Assembly (NCBI RefSeq): GCF_900108015.1
Contig: NZ_FNVP01000002.1
Span: 248,001 to 312,000 of the forward strand
DNA: 64,000 nucleotides
Source: Flavobacterium urumqiense
GTDB taxonomy: Bacteria > Bacteroidota > Bacteroidia > Flavobacteriales > Flavobacteriaceae
Direction: 5' to 3'
How positions within the stretch are numbered: the stretch's first letter is position 1; every line of letters begins with the position of its first letter. The notes below the pieces were generated by a model. That model worked only from the letters and a program-made list of their open reading frames with translations, was not told where the DNA came from and did not search any database. This document shows positions 25,731-34,733 of the stretch, in pieces. The position numbers and the translations under genes were made by a program.

Positions 25731-28056
25731 TTGACGGATTAAATGAAAATCCTACACTGAAAAACAATCTTACTTTGTTAATATCGTTTATCCATGAGGT
25801 ATCAAAATGAAAAGGTCCTAAAATGGATAGGTAGGAGATTGCTACTCCGCCTGACATTAATAAACTGGTTTGTTTATTGTCGTCCCAACTTCCCACTGTA
25901 GAAGAAACGTGACCTATATATTCATTAAAATTACCAAAGCCAACGGATGCAATATTAAAATGTGGAGTTAGATAAAATTTACCCAAGGGATTTAATTGTA
26001 CGCCAAGTTTAATTGCCATAAATTGAGTGACACTCAGCTCGTCCTCATACAGACCGGGGAATACAAACCGATTACTGCCGGAACTTGGATTAAAACCTCC
26101 AAGGAAATATTTTGCGGCATAACCATAATTAGAAAAGGAGCCCTGATTGTCTTTTAGTTTGTCCTGAAAAATAAAATTTGCATCAAATCCTATTATTCCG
26201 GTAATCTTCTTTTTTAATTGTAGTCTTTTTTCAAATTCGAAGCCTACTTTTGCGAAGCCATTTGTTGAACCCGAAAAATCGGTTGAGTCTGTTTCTGTAA
26301 AAGCTATGTTAATGTCGTTGAACAGTGATCGCTTTATATTTGCTTTTAAAATTGTTCCATTTGTAGCAAAAAAAACTTTATCCATATCGTTATAAGAATA
26401 ATGTGCGTTTACTTCTATGTTATTAAAATTATAGTTTTTAAGTGATAGTAAGTTATCATTTATATCGGGATCATTTTTAGGTTTCACCACGGTGTAACTA
26501 TAGTTTAAGCCAAATCCCACATAACTTTGTAGAGAATTCAAATTTCGGTTTGCCTCATTATTAAATTCAAAAGCAGTATACCGCATGTTATCTGCTGATT
26601 CTCCATCTATAAAAATTTCCTGTTGAAGGAAAGCACCATAAAGTTCCGTTCCCCACCACCAATCTTTATTTTTACCGAAGTTTTTCTGAAAATCTATTCG
26701 CACTTTTGGTTGTTCTGCAATATCAGCAGTAACAACAAGACGGGAAGATTCGGCCAGAACATTTCTGGCATTATAATTAAGAATTAGTCCGACACCTCTA
26801 TAAGTGTCGTAATGCAGCGATGCATTAACTTGGTTTTTAGAATATTCTAATCCGTTTAATAGTAAACCTAATTTGTCTCCGTCGTGCACGAAATAACTGT
26901 AAGTGATTTGGTTAAAAAGATTTGTCCCCATGGCACCATTGATGCCGACTGTTAAATCTTTCGTCGTATATTTAGTATGTGTTTTTATATTTGTTCGGGC
27001 AATAACAAGAGGAAGATTTTCCTTGCTGATATTTTTATAAACGATGGTATCAATTATAAATTCGCGGGAAATTTTTGGCAGTTCATGAGTTCGTTGTTTG
27101 AATCCTTTTAATTTTTCTGCTAATGCTGCTAGTGCCTCTAAATTAAGATTAGTTGCAATTTTACCATCTTTGTAAATTTCATTACTTTTTGTAAAATCAG
27201 CTGTAGAAAATCTCAAGTTAGGAAAGTGATCTACTAAAATGTCACATAGTTTTCGATTTTCCGGATCTTTGATATTACTGGGAAACATACTAGTTTGCAT
27301 CAGTACTGATACAAAATTATCTAATTTGTCTATCGGTTCCATTCCTCCACCTACATCACTACCAATGATGATGTCGGCACCCATTTTTTTAGCAATATCA
27401 GTTGGGAAATTATTCATTACTCCTCCGTCAACTAAAAGAGTTTTTTCATAAGGCATGGTTTTAAAAACGGCGGGCAATGACATACTCGATCGCATAGCAA
27501 AGGCTAAATTTCCTTTGCTAAGAATAACTTCCTTACCATATACAACATCTGTAGCCATTGCCCTGAATGGAATAGCTAGATTATCAAAATCTTTGACATT
27601 GTAAACTGGAAAGGTCAATTCTGAAAGAAATTCTCTTAAATATTGATCGTTTAATAAAGAACTTACGCTCGTTGGTTTACCGTCCTTAATTCCTATTCCA
27701 ACCAAGTATCTCTGAAATTCACTTTTTTCTTCCACACTCACACTTTTCAAAGACATATTTCCTCCTAGGAGTTTGTCCCAATCGATGGTTTTGGTTATTT
27801 TTTCAATACTGTCACCAGAATACCCCATTGCATACATGCCTCCAATAACACTTCCCATACTGTTTCCTACGATAAGGTCAGGAACAATATTCAAGGAGTC
27901 TAAAGCTTGTAAAAGCGGGATGTGTGCTATTCCTTTGGCACCACCTCCGCTTAAGACTAAAACTACTTTAGGTTTTTTCTCTTGGGCAGAAATAAATTGA
28001 CTGAGCGTTAATGAAAATAATAGTACGAATAAATAAACTGTTTTTTTTAAAAGCAT
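25726..28056 (-). CDS. Patatin-like phospholipase with C-terminal outer-membrane barrel
   Basis: 776 residues with a signal peptide (MLLKKTVYLFVLLFSLTLSQ). The patatin domain (about residues 30-230) has the oxyanion loop GGGAKG, the nucleophile GNSMGS (GxSxG) and DGG (VDGGVMNNFP), so the Ser-Asp dyad is complete. A POTRA-like linker follows (DTIVYKNISKENLPLVIART), then a Bam/Omp85-type beta-barrel of about 450 residues ending FSVGFSFNPSN. The layout is that of the type Vd autotransporters such as PlpD, so it is probably an outer-membrane-inserted phospholipase. It is bracketed by copies of the ahcY 3' end. Confidence 0.92.
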   Translation of the reverse strand: MLLKKTVYLFVLLFSLTLSQFISAQEKKPKVVLVLSGGGAKGIAHIPLLQALDSLNIVPDLIVGNSMGSVIGGMYAMGYSGDSIEKITKTIDWDKLLGGNMSLKSVSVEEKSEFQRYLVGIGIKDGKPTSVSSLLNDQYLREFLSELTFPVYNVKDFDNLAIPFRAMATDVVYGKEVILSKGNLAFAMRSSMSLPAVFKTMPYEKTLLVDGGVMNNFPTDIAKKMGADIIIGSDVGGGMEPIDKLDNFVSVLMQTSMFPSNIKDPENRKLCDILVDHFPNLRFSTADFTKSNEIYKDGKIATNLNLEALAALAEKLKGFKQRTHELPKISREFIIDTIVYKNISKENLPLVIARTNIKTHTKYTTKDLTVGINGAMGTNLFNQITYSYFVHDGDKLGLLLNGLEYSKNQVNASLHYDTYRGVGLILNYNARNVLAESSRLVVTADIAEQPKVRIDFQKNFGKNKDWWWGTELYGAFLQQEIFIDGESADNMRYTAFEFNNEANRNLNSLQSYVGFGLNYSYTVVKPKNDPDINDNLLSLKNYNFNNIEVNAHYSYNDMDKVFFATNGTILKANIKRSLFNDINIAFTETDSTDFSGSTNGFAKVGFEFEKRLQLKKKITGIIGFDANFIFQDKLKDNQGSFSNYGYAAKYFLGGFNPSSGSNRFVFPGLYEDELSVTQFMAIKLGVQLNPLGKFYLTPHFNIASVGFGNFNEYIGHVSSTVGSWDDNKQTSLLMSGGVAISYLSILGPFHFDTSWINDINKVRLFFSVGFSFNPSN

Positions 28057-28121
28057 TAGAATTTAATAATATTTAAAGTTGGGGAAGTATTTTGCTACTT
28101 GTATGTGTGTTAATAGATGCA

Positions 28122-28148
28122 CAAACATACTATTTTTGTGCAGCACAA
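28122..28148 (-). promoter_or_regulatory. Candidate promoter of the patatin gene
   Basis: On the minus strand TTG (28146-28148), 16 bases, then TATGTTTG (28122-28129). The spacer is one base shorter than the usual minimum. It lies between the ahcY terminator and the gene, so the patatin gene is independently transcribed. Confidence 0.55.
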
Positions 28149-28212
28149 GTGCTTGATAATGGTGCATTTCCGAAGAATTATTTTTTGCTATTGTTTGCAT
28201 GTCCAAAAGCAA

Positions 28213-28252
28213 AAAACCCTTGCTCCCGAAACTTCGGGACTGCAAGGGTTTT
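28213..28252 (-). terminator. Rho-independent terminator of ahcY
   Basis: An 11-bp outer stem (AAAACCCTTGC, 28213-28223, with 28242-28252) encloses an inner 6-bp stem (CCCGAA/TTCGGG). T-run on the minus strand. Confidence 0.85.
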
Positions 28253-28269
28253 AAAAATCTAATTTCAGA

Positions 28270-29586
28270 CTAATATCTGTAATATTCTGGTTTGAATGGT
28301 CCTTCAACTGGAACACCAATATAATCCGCTTGATCAGTACGTAAAGTCTCTAATTCAACACCTAACTTAGCTAAGTGTAACATTGCTACTTTCTCATCTA
28401 AATGTTTTGGTAACATGTACACTTCATTATTGTATGACGCGCTGTTTTTCCACAATTCGATTTGAGCTAAAGTTTGGTTCGTAAATGAGTTACTCATTAC
28501 AAAACTTGGGTGACCTGTAGCACAACCAAGGTTTACTAAACGACCTTCGGCCAAGATAAGAATATCTTTTCCAGCAATAGTATATTTATCAACTTGTGGT
28601 TTAATTTCGATTTTTGATGCACCGTGGTTTGTGTTCAACCAAGCCATATCAATTTCGTTATCAAAATGCCCGATGTTACAAACGATAGTTTTGTCTTTCA
28701 TTTTTTCAAAATGAGAACCTAAAACAATATCTTTATTTCCAGTCGTGGTAATGATAATATCAGCAGTAGCAATAACGGTATCTAATTTTTTTACTTCAAA
28801 ACCGTCCATTGCAGCTTGAAGCGCACAAATTGGGTCAATTTCAGTAACAGTAACAATAGATCCAGCACCTCTAAAAGAAGCCGCAGTTCCTTTTCCTACG
28901 TCACCGTAACCACAAACGATTACTCTTTTTGCAGCAAGCATAATATCAGTTGCACGACGAACCGCATCAACTGCAGATTCTTTACAACCGTATTTGTTAT
29001 CAAATTTCGATTTAGTAACCGAATCATTCACGTTGATTGCCGGCATTGGCAATGTTCCCGCTTTTACTCTTTCGTACAATCTGTGAACTCCAGTTGTAGT
29101 TTCTTCAGATAATCCTTTAATTCCAGCAACCAATTCCGGGAAACGGTCAATAACCATATTGGTCAAATCTCCACCGTCATCAAGAATCATGTTCAATGGT
29201 TTTCTGTCTTCACCAAAAAATAATGTTTGCTCAATACACCAGTCAAAATCTTCCTCGTTCAATCCTTTCCAAGCATAAACTTGAATTCCTGCAGCAGCAA
29301 TCGCGGCAGCAGCTTGATCTTGAGTAGAGAAAATGTTACAAGAACTCCAAGTTACTTCAGCACCAAGAGCGATTAAAGTTTCAATCAAAACCGCAGTCTG
29401 GATTGTCATGTGCAAACATCCTGCAATACGAGCACCAGCAAGTGGTTGTTCGTTTTTGTATTCAGCGCGAAGTGCCATTAAACCTGGCATTTCAGCTTCT
29501 GCTAGTTCAATTTCTTTTCTTCCCCAAGCCGCTAGAGAAATGTCTTTTACTTTGAAAGCCACAAAAGGCATAGTTGTCGTACTCAT
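28270..29586 (-). CDS. ahcY: Adenosylhomocysteinase
   Basis: 438 residues. It hydrolyses S-adenosylhomocysteine to adenosine and homocysteine in the activated-methyl cycle, using NAD as tightly bound cofactor. Visible features are [17 protein letters not shown], the NAD-binding [15 protein letters not shown], the catalytic region (CHMT equivalent in [16 protein letters not shown]), GHFDNEIDM and the conserved C-terminal KPEYYRY. An insertion of about 40 residues around position 150-190 ([20 protein letters not shown] is part of the core) is not unusual. Its 3' end is duplicated at 25643-25730. Confidence 0.98.
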   Translation of the reverse strand: MSTTTMPFVAFKVKDISLAAWGRKEIELAEAEMPGLMALRAEYKNEQPLAGARIAGCLHMTIQTAVLIETLIALGAEVTWSSCNIFSTQDQAAAAIAAAGIQVYAWKGLNEEDFDWCIEQTLFFGEDRKPLNMILDDGGDLTNMVIDRFPELVAGIKGLSEETTTGVHRLYERVKAGTLPMPAINVNDSVTKSKFDNKYGCKESAVDAVRRATDIMLAAKRVIVCGYGDVGKGTAASFRGAGSIVTVTEIDPICALQAAMDGFEVKKLDTVIATADIIITTTGNKDIVLGSHFEKMKDKTIVCNIGHFDNEIDMAWLNTNHGASKIEIKPQVDKYTIAGKDILILAEGRLVNLGCATGHPSFVMSNSFTNQTLAQIELWKNSASYNNEVYMLPKHLDEKVAMLHLAKLGVELETLRTDQADYIGVPVEGPFKPEYYRY

Positions 29587-29617
29587 TTACAGTATATTTG
29601 TAATTATAAATTTTTTG

Positions 29618-29625
29618 CAAATTTA
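29618..29625 (-). promoter_or_regulatory. Candidate -7 element (TAAATTTG) of ahcY
   Basis: Exact TAnnTTTG on the minus strand 31 bases before the ahcY start; the TTG element is not at a standard distance. Confidence 0.5.
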
Positions 29626-29717
29626 CGTAATAACTTTAGAATTTAACTGTTTTCCAAAAGATTTATGAATTGTTTAATTCGCTAATCTTTTGAACATTAA
29701 CTAAATAATTTTTTTTT

Positions 29718-29796
29718 GGAGCTATTCCCGTTATTCGCTATATCTTTTTACACGCAAAAAAGCGTGAAAAAAGGATATCGCTGCTACCGGGGCTAA
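29718..29796 (+). repeat. Dispersed intergenic element, copy 2
   Basis: Begins GGAGCTATTCCCGTTATTCG, continues CTATATCTTTTT, has a variable hairpin (CACGC...GCGTG, near 29750-29766), then AAAAGGATATCGCTGCTACC and GGGGCTAA. It is preceded by nine T. Between ahcY and the divergent phosphopantetheinyl transferase gene. Confidence 0.8.
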
Positions 29797-29815
29797 AAAA
29801 CAAAACCTGAACACG

Positions 29816-30445
29816 ATGCCACTTTTCAAAACCGTAAACTTCAATTCTACTACTCAAATCCTCGTTTGGAAGGTAACCGAATCCTATACCGAATTATTCG
29901 AGCAAGTGGTCTTAAACGATACCAATCGCATTCGCCTTGAAGGAATGAAGTCCCAGATGCACCAGTGTGCATTCCTTAGTGTTCGCAAACTATTGCAGGA
30001 AACTGGACGTACGGATTTAGATTTGTATTACGATGAATTCGGCAAGCCACATCTTCATGGAGAAAAGCATATTTCGATAACACATTCGCATAATTTTTCC
30101 GCTATTATTATCAGTGACGAAACCGTAGGAATCGATATCGAATTGCAAAGAAATAAAATTACCCGAATCGCAGATAAATTTTGTAATTCGGAATTTAAGT
30201 TTTTGGATATGGATAGTGACGAATACATCCGAAAACTGACCGTTATTTGGGGTGCCAAAGAAGCCATTTTCAAAATTCGAAACGAAAAAGGAATCAGTTT
30301 CAAAGATCATATAAATGTTCAATCATTCGAATTAAATGCTAAACAAAATAACGCTAAGCTTCATTATGATAATGTAGTAAAGTATTTCAATATTCATTTT
30401 GAAGAAATAGAGGATTTTACCTTAGTTTATGCTTTCGAAAAATAG
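29816..30445 (+). CDS. 4'-phosphopantetheinyl transferase superfamily protein
   Basis: 209 residues. The Sfp/AcpS-type domain has the magnesium-binding motif VGIDIE near residue 103 and the WGAKEAIFK helix near 143, both intact. It would attach 4'-phosphopantetheine to acyl or peptidyl carrier proteins; no AcpS or PKS/NRPS gene is nearby, so it may serve the housekeeping acyl carrier protein. It heads a rightward group with the GGGPS, pnuC and NadR/DUF4301 genes. Confidence 0.88.
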   Translation: MPLFKTVNFNSTTQILVWKVTESYTELFEQVVLNDTNRIRLEGMKSQMHQCAFLSVRKLLQETGRTDLDLYYDEFGKPHLHGEKHISITHSHNFSAIIISDETVGIDIELQRNKITRIADKFCNSEFKFLDMDSDEYIRKLTVIWGAKEAIFKIRNEKGISFKDHINVQSFELNAKQNNAKLHYDNVVKYFNIHFEEIEDFTLVYAFEK

Positions 30446-30475
30446 TGATCAGTATTCAATGTTCCGCCGCGCAGT

Positions 30476-30513
30476 TTGTCATTGCTTTGCCCGAACTAGG
30501 TACGCAATGACAA
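30476..30513. repeat. Intergenic inverted repeat
   Basis: Perfect 10-bp stem TTGTCATTGC/GCAATGACAA around an 18-base loop, in the 136-base gap between the phosphopantetheinyl transferase and GGGPS genes. It resembles the short palindromic repeats seen in many bacterial chromosomes; there is no T-run. Confidence 0.6.
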
Positions 30514-30581
30514 GACAAGTAAAAAGGAACAGTCCTAAATAACAGAAATCAGTTTAAATCTGTAAAATCCGCGTAATCTAA

Positions 30582-31307
30582 ATGCCACAAATGACAAACA
30601 TTTATAACGAAATCATCCAATCTAAAGTCGAACGTAAAAAACTTCTGGCAGTTCTTCTTGATCCTGATAAATTAGTTTTAGAAAACCTAGATCTTTTAAT
30701 TACAAAAATCAATCATTCGCCGGCAAGCCATATTTTCATTGGCGGAAGCCATGTTACAACTACTATTCTAAACGAATTAATTCTAAAAATTAAACAAAAC
30801 TGCAATTTACCAATCGTTCTTTTCCCCGGAAACCCATCCCAAATTTCAGATAAAGCTGATGCGATTTTGTTTTTGTCTTTAATCTCAGGACGGAATCCCG
30901 ACTATTTAATAGAACATCAAGTAAATGCTGTTCCAATTTTGAAACAAACAGATTTAGAAGTAATCTCGACTGGTTACATTCTAATTGAAAGTGGCAATGA
31001 AACGGCAGTAGAACGCGTCAGTAAAACCAAGCCTTTAGACCGGAATAATATTGATTATATAATTCAAACCGCGCAAGCTGGCGAAATGTTAGGAAATAAG
31101 TTGATTTATCTGGAAGCAGGAAGTGGCGCAGAATTGCCTGTTTCTTTCCAAACTATTAAAAAAGTAGCTCAAAATATTGAAATTCCGTTAGTTGTTGGTG
31201 GCGGAATTGTAGATTTGCAGGGGATTAAGGATTCTTATGCTGCAGGAGCTGATTTAGTGGTTATAGGAACGGCTTTTGAAAATGACATGAATTTTTTTAA
31301 TCAATAA
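30582..31307 (+). CDS. Geranylgeranylglyceryl/heptaprenylglyceryl phosphate synthase (GGGPS/PcrB family)
   Basis: 241 residues, a TIM-barrel of the GGGPS family. LLDPDK near residue 24, FIGGSHVT, ILFLSLISGRNP, LEAGSGAELP and VVGGGI are the conserved substrate-site blocks. It couples a polyprenyl diphosphate to glycerol-1-phosphate to give an ether-linked lipid precursor; the bacterial in-vivo product is poorly defined and the chain length cannot be told here. A second ATG at 30591 (MTNIYNE) is an equally plausible start. Downstream pnuC follows after 14 bases. Confidence 0.9.
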   Translation: MPQMTNIYNEIIQSKVERKKLLAVLLDPDKLVLENLDLLITKINHSPASHIFIGGSHVTTTILNELILKIKQNCNLPIVLFPGNPSQISDKADAILFLSLISGRNPDYLIEHQVNAVPILKQTDLEVISTGYILIESGNETAVERVSKTKPLDRNNIDYIIQTAQAGEMLGNKLIYLEAGSGAELPVSFQTIKKVAQNIEIPLVVGGGIVDLQGIKDSYAAGADLVVIGTAFENDMNFFNQ

Positions 31308-31321
31308 TTTAAGATTGACTA

Positions 31322-31957
31322 ATGATAGAATACTTTTTCTCTCAATATAAAGATTACCCCACATTAGACATAGTTCTGGAAATTGTTGCGGTCATTTTTG
31401 GGCTATTCAGTGTTTGGTATGCCAAAAAAGATAATATTTTAGTTTTCCCAACAGGATTAGTGAGTACCTTTATTTACGTCTACTTATTATGGAAATGGAC
31501 TTTATGGGGCGATATGATGATAAATGGTTATTATTTCATAATGAGTATTTATGGTTGGTACCATTGGACCAGAAAAAAAGGGGATGCCGTGGAATTCCCA
31601 ATTTCAGTAATTTCTAATCATGAAAAAAAAATAGCAATAATTATCTTTATATTTACGGTCACATTTGTTGTTTCTGTTTATCACTATTTTGGTAAATTCA
31701 CCACTTGGTTTGCTTATGTCGATTCCTTTGTAACGGGTATTTTCTTTATAGGTATGTGGTTAATGGCAAAAAGAAAAATCGAGAATTGGATATTTTGGAT
31801 TATTGGAGATGTCATTTCTATTCCTTTATATTTTGCAAAAGGATTTACCTTTACAAGTTTTCAATATATAATATTTACAATTGTTGCCATTTACGGTTAT
31901 TTAGAATGGAAGAAAACCTTAGACAACTCCAGCAAACTGGAGCTACCGAAATTATAA
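31322..31957 (+). CDS. pnuC: PnuC-family transporter (nicotinamide riboside or thiamine)
   Basis: 211 residues with about seven membrane helices. The family-typical blocks are present: KDNILVFPTGLVST, the GYYFIMSIYGWYHW aromatic pair, TTWFAYVDSFVTG and WIIGDVISIPLYF. The 3' end overlaps the next ORF, a NadR-type kinase, by 52 bases. PnuC with a NadR kinase is the classical nicotinamide-riboside salvage pair; the TPP-riboswitch receptor 2.6 kb downstream raises thiamine as an alternative. Confidence 0.87.
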   Translation: MIEYFFSQYKDYPTLDIVLEIVAVIFGLFSVWYAKKDNILVFPTGLVSTFIYVYLLWKWTLWGDMMINGYYFIMSIYGWYHWTRKKGDAVEFPISVISNHEKKIAIIIFIFTVTFVVSVYHYFGKFTTWFAYVDSFVTGIFFIGMWLMAKRKIENWIFWIIGDVISIPLYFAKGFTFTSFQYIIFTIVAIYGYLEWKKTLDNSSKLELPKL

Positions 31958-34032
31958 AAATTGCTCTTTTTGGTCCTGAAAGTACAGGCAAAACGACATT
32001 AGCAAAACAACTCGCCGCATATTATAAAACGGAATGGGTTCCTGAATTTGCGCGAGATTATCTTCAAGAAAAATGGGATAAAAATCAAGACATTTGCAAT
32101 ATTGATGATATGCTGCCTATTGCGTATGGTCAAACAAAACTGGAAAATGAATGTTTATTTTTAGCCAATAAATATCTCTTTTGTGACACGAATCTAATGG
32201 TGACTAAAGTGTTTTCAGAAGTGTATTATGGCTATTGCGATCCATTATTAGATCAGGCAGCTCGCGAACATAAATACGATTTATTTTTCCTGACGGATAT
32301 TGACGTTCCTTGGGAAAAAGATGACTTACGAGATCAAGCAGAAGGCAGAGAATCTGTGTTTGCAGTTTTCAAACAATCGCTAATTGATAATAAAAAACCA
32401 TTCATAACCCTTACTGGAGATAAGGATTTACGATTAAATAAAGCTATTACTATAATTGATGATTTGACAGAAGCCAAAAAAATGGGTTTTTCTTCTATTG
32501 ATTTTGTACAAATTTATGAAAATGAAATTCCACTAAAAAACATTAAACAACAATTGAGTTTCTTTAGAAATGGAATAGCAAAGAGCAATCTGGTAGCACC
32601 AGCAACTTTATTTAATGGTATTTTAAAATTATCTGAAAATGATTTTCAGGAAAAAGCAACTTTTTTTGATGAAAACAAATCAAATTTAAAACTGGAAAAA
32701 TTTGTTCCTGCATCGGGTGCGGCAAGTAGAATGTTTAAATTTTTACTTTCCTTTTTACAAGACTTTGATATTGAAAATGAGACCATCAATGCATACATCA
32801 ATAGAAAAAAAGATTCAGAACTTTCTATTTTTATTGTGGCCTTAGAGAAATTTCCCTTTTTCAATAAAGTTGATAAAAAATTGAGAGAAATATATCCGAA
32901 TTTTGAATATCTTGATAGGGACCATAAAAATTATTATTTCATAAAATTACTTTTAGCAAAAGATTACTTTGATTTTTCCGCCAAACCTAAAGGAGCGCTC
33001 CCTTTTCACAAATATAAAAAACGTATTGTAACCCCTGTTGAAGAACACCTTCATGAATGTATGTATTATGCGAGTTCTGATGGCGTTTCAAATATGCATT
33101 TTACAATGTCAGAGTCCCATTTAGGCCAATTCGAAACGATAATCAATTCCCTTAAAAGTGAAGTAAAAAGAAAATCAGAAATAGCACTAAATGTAAGCTA
33201 TTCGTTTCAAAACAAGAATACGGACACAATCGCAGTAGATTTTAAGAATAATCCATTTAGAGATGAAAATGGCAAATTGTTCTTTAGACCTGGAGGTCAC
33301 GGCGCTTTGATAGAAAACCTCAACCAATTGAATTCTGATATTATATTTATTAAAAATATAGACAACATAATTCACAATAATATTGAAAAAACGGCAAGGT
33401 ATAAAAAAGCACTGGCAGGAATTTTGATCGAATTGCAAGAAATCATATTCAAGTATTTGCATGCACTAGACACCAACAAAATACAACAAGAATATCTTGA
33501 TGAGATTTTACTTTTTTTGCAGGAAAAATTAAACATTAGAATCCCGGACAGTTTTGACAAACGTAATTTTGATAACAGAGTGACCGAAATTAAAGCTATT
33601 TTAAACAAACCCATAAGAGTTTGTGGAATGGTAAAAAATGAAGGTGAATCCGGAGGCGGACCATTCTGGGTAAAAGATGACAATGGAATTATTTCGCTTC
33701 AAATTGTAGAAAGTTCACAAGTAGATCTGTCAAATGAAAATCAAAAGAATATTCTTAATGCTTCAACACATTTTAACCCTGTCGACTTAGTTTGCGGAAT
33801 TAAAAACTACAAAAAAGAGAAATTTGATTTGACTCAATTTGTAGACCATAACAGTGGTTTTATAGTACAAAAAACTATATTTGGACGGGAAATTAAATCA
33901 TATGAATTACCTGGTTTATGGAATGGAGCTATGGCAAACTGGATTACCATTTTTGTTCAAGTTCCATTAATTACATTCAATCCTGTAAAAAGCGTAAATG
34001 ATTTATTAAAATCGGCACACCAACCTCAATAG
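31906..34032 (+). CDS. NadR-type ATP-binding kinase fused to DUF4301
   Basis: 708 residues from the ATG at 31906. Residues 1 to about 190 are a NadR-type nucleoside-kinase domain with a Walker A loop GPESTGKTT and WVPEFARDYL, as in ribosylnicotinamide kinases. The rest, from about residue 193 (MGFSSIDFVQIY), is a complete DUF4301 domain (PATL, VPASGAASRMFKF, LIENLNQLNSD, GESGGGPFWV). The junction lies at an A7 homopolymer directly followed by an in-frame ATG (32482), so two originally separate genes may be merged. Longer upstream frames are rejected. Confidence 0.88.
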   Translation: MEENLRQLQQTGATEIIKIALFGPESTGKTTLAKQLAAYYKTEWVPEFARDYLQEKWDKNQDICNIDDMLPIAYGQTKLENECLFLANKYLFCDTNLMVTKVFSEVYYGYCDPLLDQAAREHKYDLFFLTDIDVPWEKDDLRDQAEGRESVFAVFKQSLIDNKKPFITLTGDKDLRLNKAITIIDDLTEAKKMGFSSIDFVQIYENEIPLKNIKQQLSFFRNGIAKSNLVAPATLFNGILKLSENDFQEKATFFDENKSNLKLEKFVPASGAASRMFKFLLSFLQDFDIENETINAYINRKKDSELSIFIVALEKFPFFNKVDKKLREIYPNFEYLDRDHKNYYFIKLLLAKDYFDFSAKPKGALPFHKYKKRIVTPVEEHLHECMYYASSDGVSNMHFTMSESHLGQFETIINSLKSEVKRKSEIALNVSYSFQNKNTDTIAVDFKNNPFRDENGKLFFRPGGHGALIENLNQLNSDIIFIKNIDNIIHNNIEKTARYKKALAGILIELQEIIFKYLHALDTNKIQQEYLDEILLFLQEKLNIRIPDSFDKRNFDNRVTEIKAILNKPIRVCGMVKNEGESGGGPFWVKDDNGIISLQIVESSQVDLSNENQKNILNASTHFNPVDLVCGIKNYKKEKFDLTQFVDHNSGFIVQKTIFGREIKSYELPGLWNGAMANWITIFVQVPLITFNPVKSVNDLLKSAHQPQ

Positions 34033-34071
34033 AGGTACTGAAAACAATCCCAAAGTTTCGGGAAAGCATAA

Positions 34072-34476
34072 ATGGAAAAAGAGAAAATCATATCAGAATT
34101 AAGTTTCAAAGCCATTCGTAGCAGCGGTGCCGGTGGACAAAATGTAAACAAGGTTTCCTCTAAAGTGGTTTTGACTTTTGATTTGAAAAACTCGCAAGCA
34201 TTAACCGAAGAGGAAAAAGTGCGGCTGGAAACCAAATTAGCTTCAAGATTGACAACGGATTTAGTTTTAATCTTGAACTGCGATGAAGATCGAAGTCAGT
34301 TTAGAAACAAAGAAATTGTAATCAAACGATTTTTAGAATTGATTAAAAATGCATTGTTTATTCCTAAAGAACGTAAGACTACTAAAATTCCGAAGTCGGT
34401 AATTAGAAAGCGAATAAAAGATAAAAAAAATGTGTCTGAGGTCAAGAAAAACAGAAAAAAACCTAAATTAGATTAG
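34072..34476 (+). CDS. arfB: Alternative ribosome-rescue peptidyl-tRNA hydrolase ArfB
   Basis: 134 residues. The catalytic GGQ motif is in SSGAGGQNVNKV near residue 22. The C-terminal tail is strongly basic (KRIKDKKNVSEVKKNRKKPK), as needed to enter the mRNA channel of stalled ribosomes; both halves of ArfB (YaeJ) are therefore present. It releases peptidyl-tRNA on non-stop ribosomes. It follows the DUF4301 fusion by 39 bases. Confidence 0.93.
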   Translation: MEKEKIISELSFKAIRSSGAGGQNVNKVSSKVVLTFDLKNSQALTEEEKVRLETKLASRLTTDLVLILNCDEDRSQFRNKEIVIKRFLELIKNALFIPKERKTTKIPKSVIRKRIKDKKNVSEVKKNRKKPKLD

Positions 34477-34526
34477 TTCGTTTTTACTTTTATTTTTTAA
34501 AACTTTAAACTTTAAACAAAAAAAAC

Positions 34527-34534
34527 TACTTTTG
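34527..34534 (+). promoter_or_regulatory. Candidate -7 element (TACTTTTG) upstream of the TPP riboswitch
   Basis: Exact TAnnTTTG placed so that transcription would start about 7 bases later, just before the riboswitch. Confidence 0.6.
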
Positions 34535-34540
34535 CACCGT

Positions 34541-34633
34541 CTCAAAGGGGTGCTTAAACTCTGAATCAAATTCAGAATAAAGCTGAGATTATACCCAACG
34601 AACCTGAACAGGTAATGCTGTTAAGGGAAAAAA
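34541..34633 (+). ncRNA. TPP riboswitch (THI element)
   Basis: The hallmark conserved segments occur in order: GGGGTGC, CTGAGATTATACCC, GAACCTGAACAGGTAATGC and the closing AGGGA. The P3 stem (CTGAATCAAATTCAG) lies between the first two. It ends about 100 bases before the TonB-dependent receptor, which it should repress when thiamine diphosphate is abundant. An inverted repeat at about 34633-34670 (TGACAAA...TTTGTCA) and another at the receptor start may form the expression platform. Confidence 0.95.
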
Positions 34634-34733
34634 TGACAAAAAATAGCGTGCACACTATCTATTTGTCATAGGAAACAATGATTTAAATTTAACAAAAGAA
34701 TAATTCCCCCTTTTATTCGTAATCTTTTTACGG

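Noticed and set aside
28063-28245. 60-residue frame between the patatin and ahcY genes
   Set aside because: It runs through the ahcY terminator hairpin and the patatin promoter, has unusual composition, and no coding character; better explained as intergenic.
31705-31905. In-frame 5' extension of the NadR/DUF4301 ORF inside pnuC
   Set aside because: The extension is Cys- and Tyr-rich, lies wholly inside pnuC, and the NadR family homology begins after the ATG at 31906.
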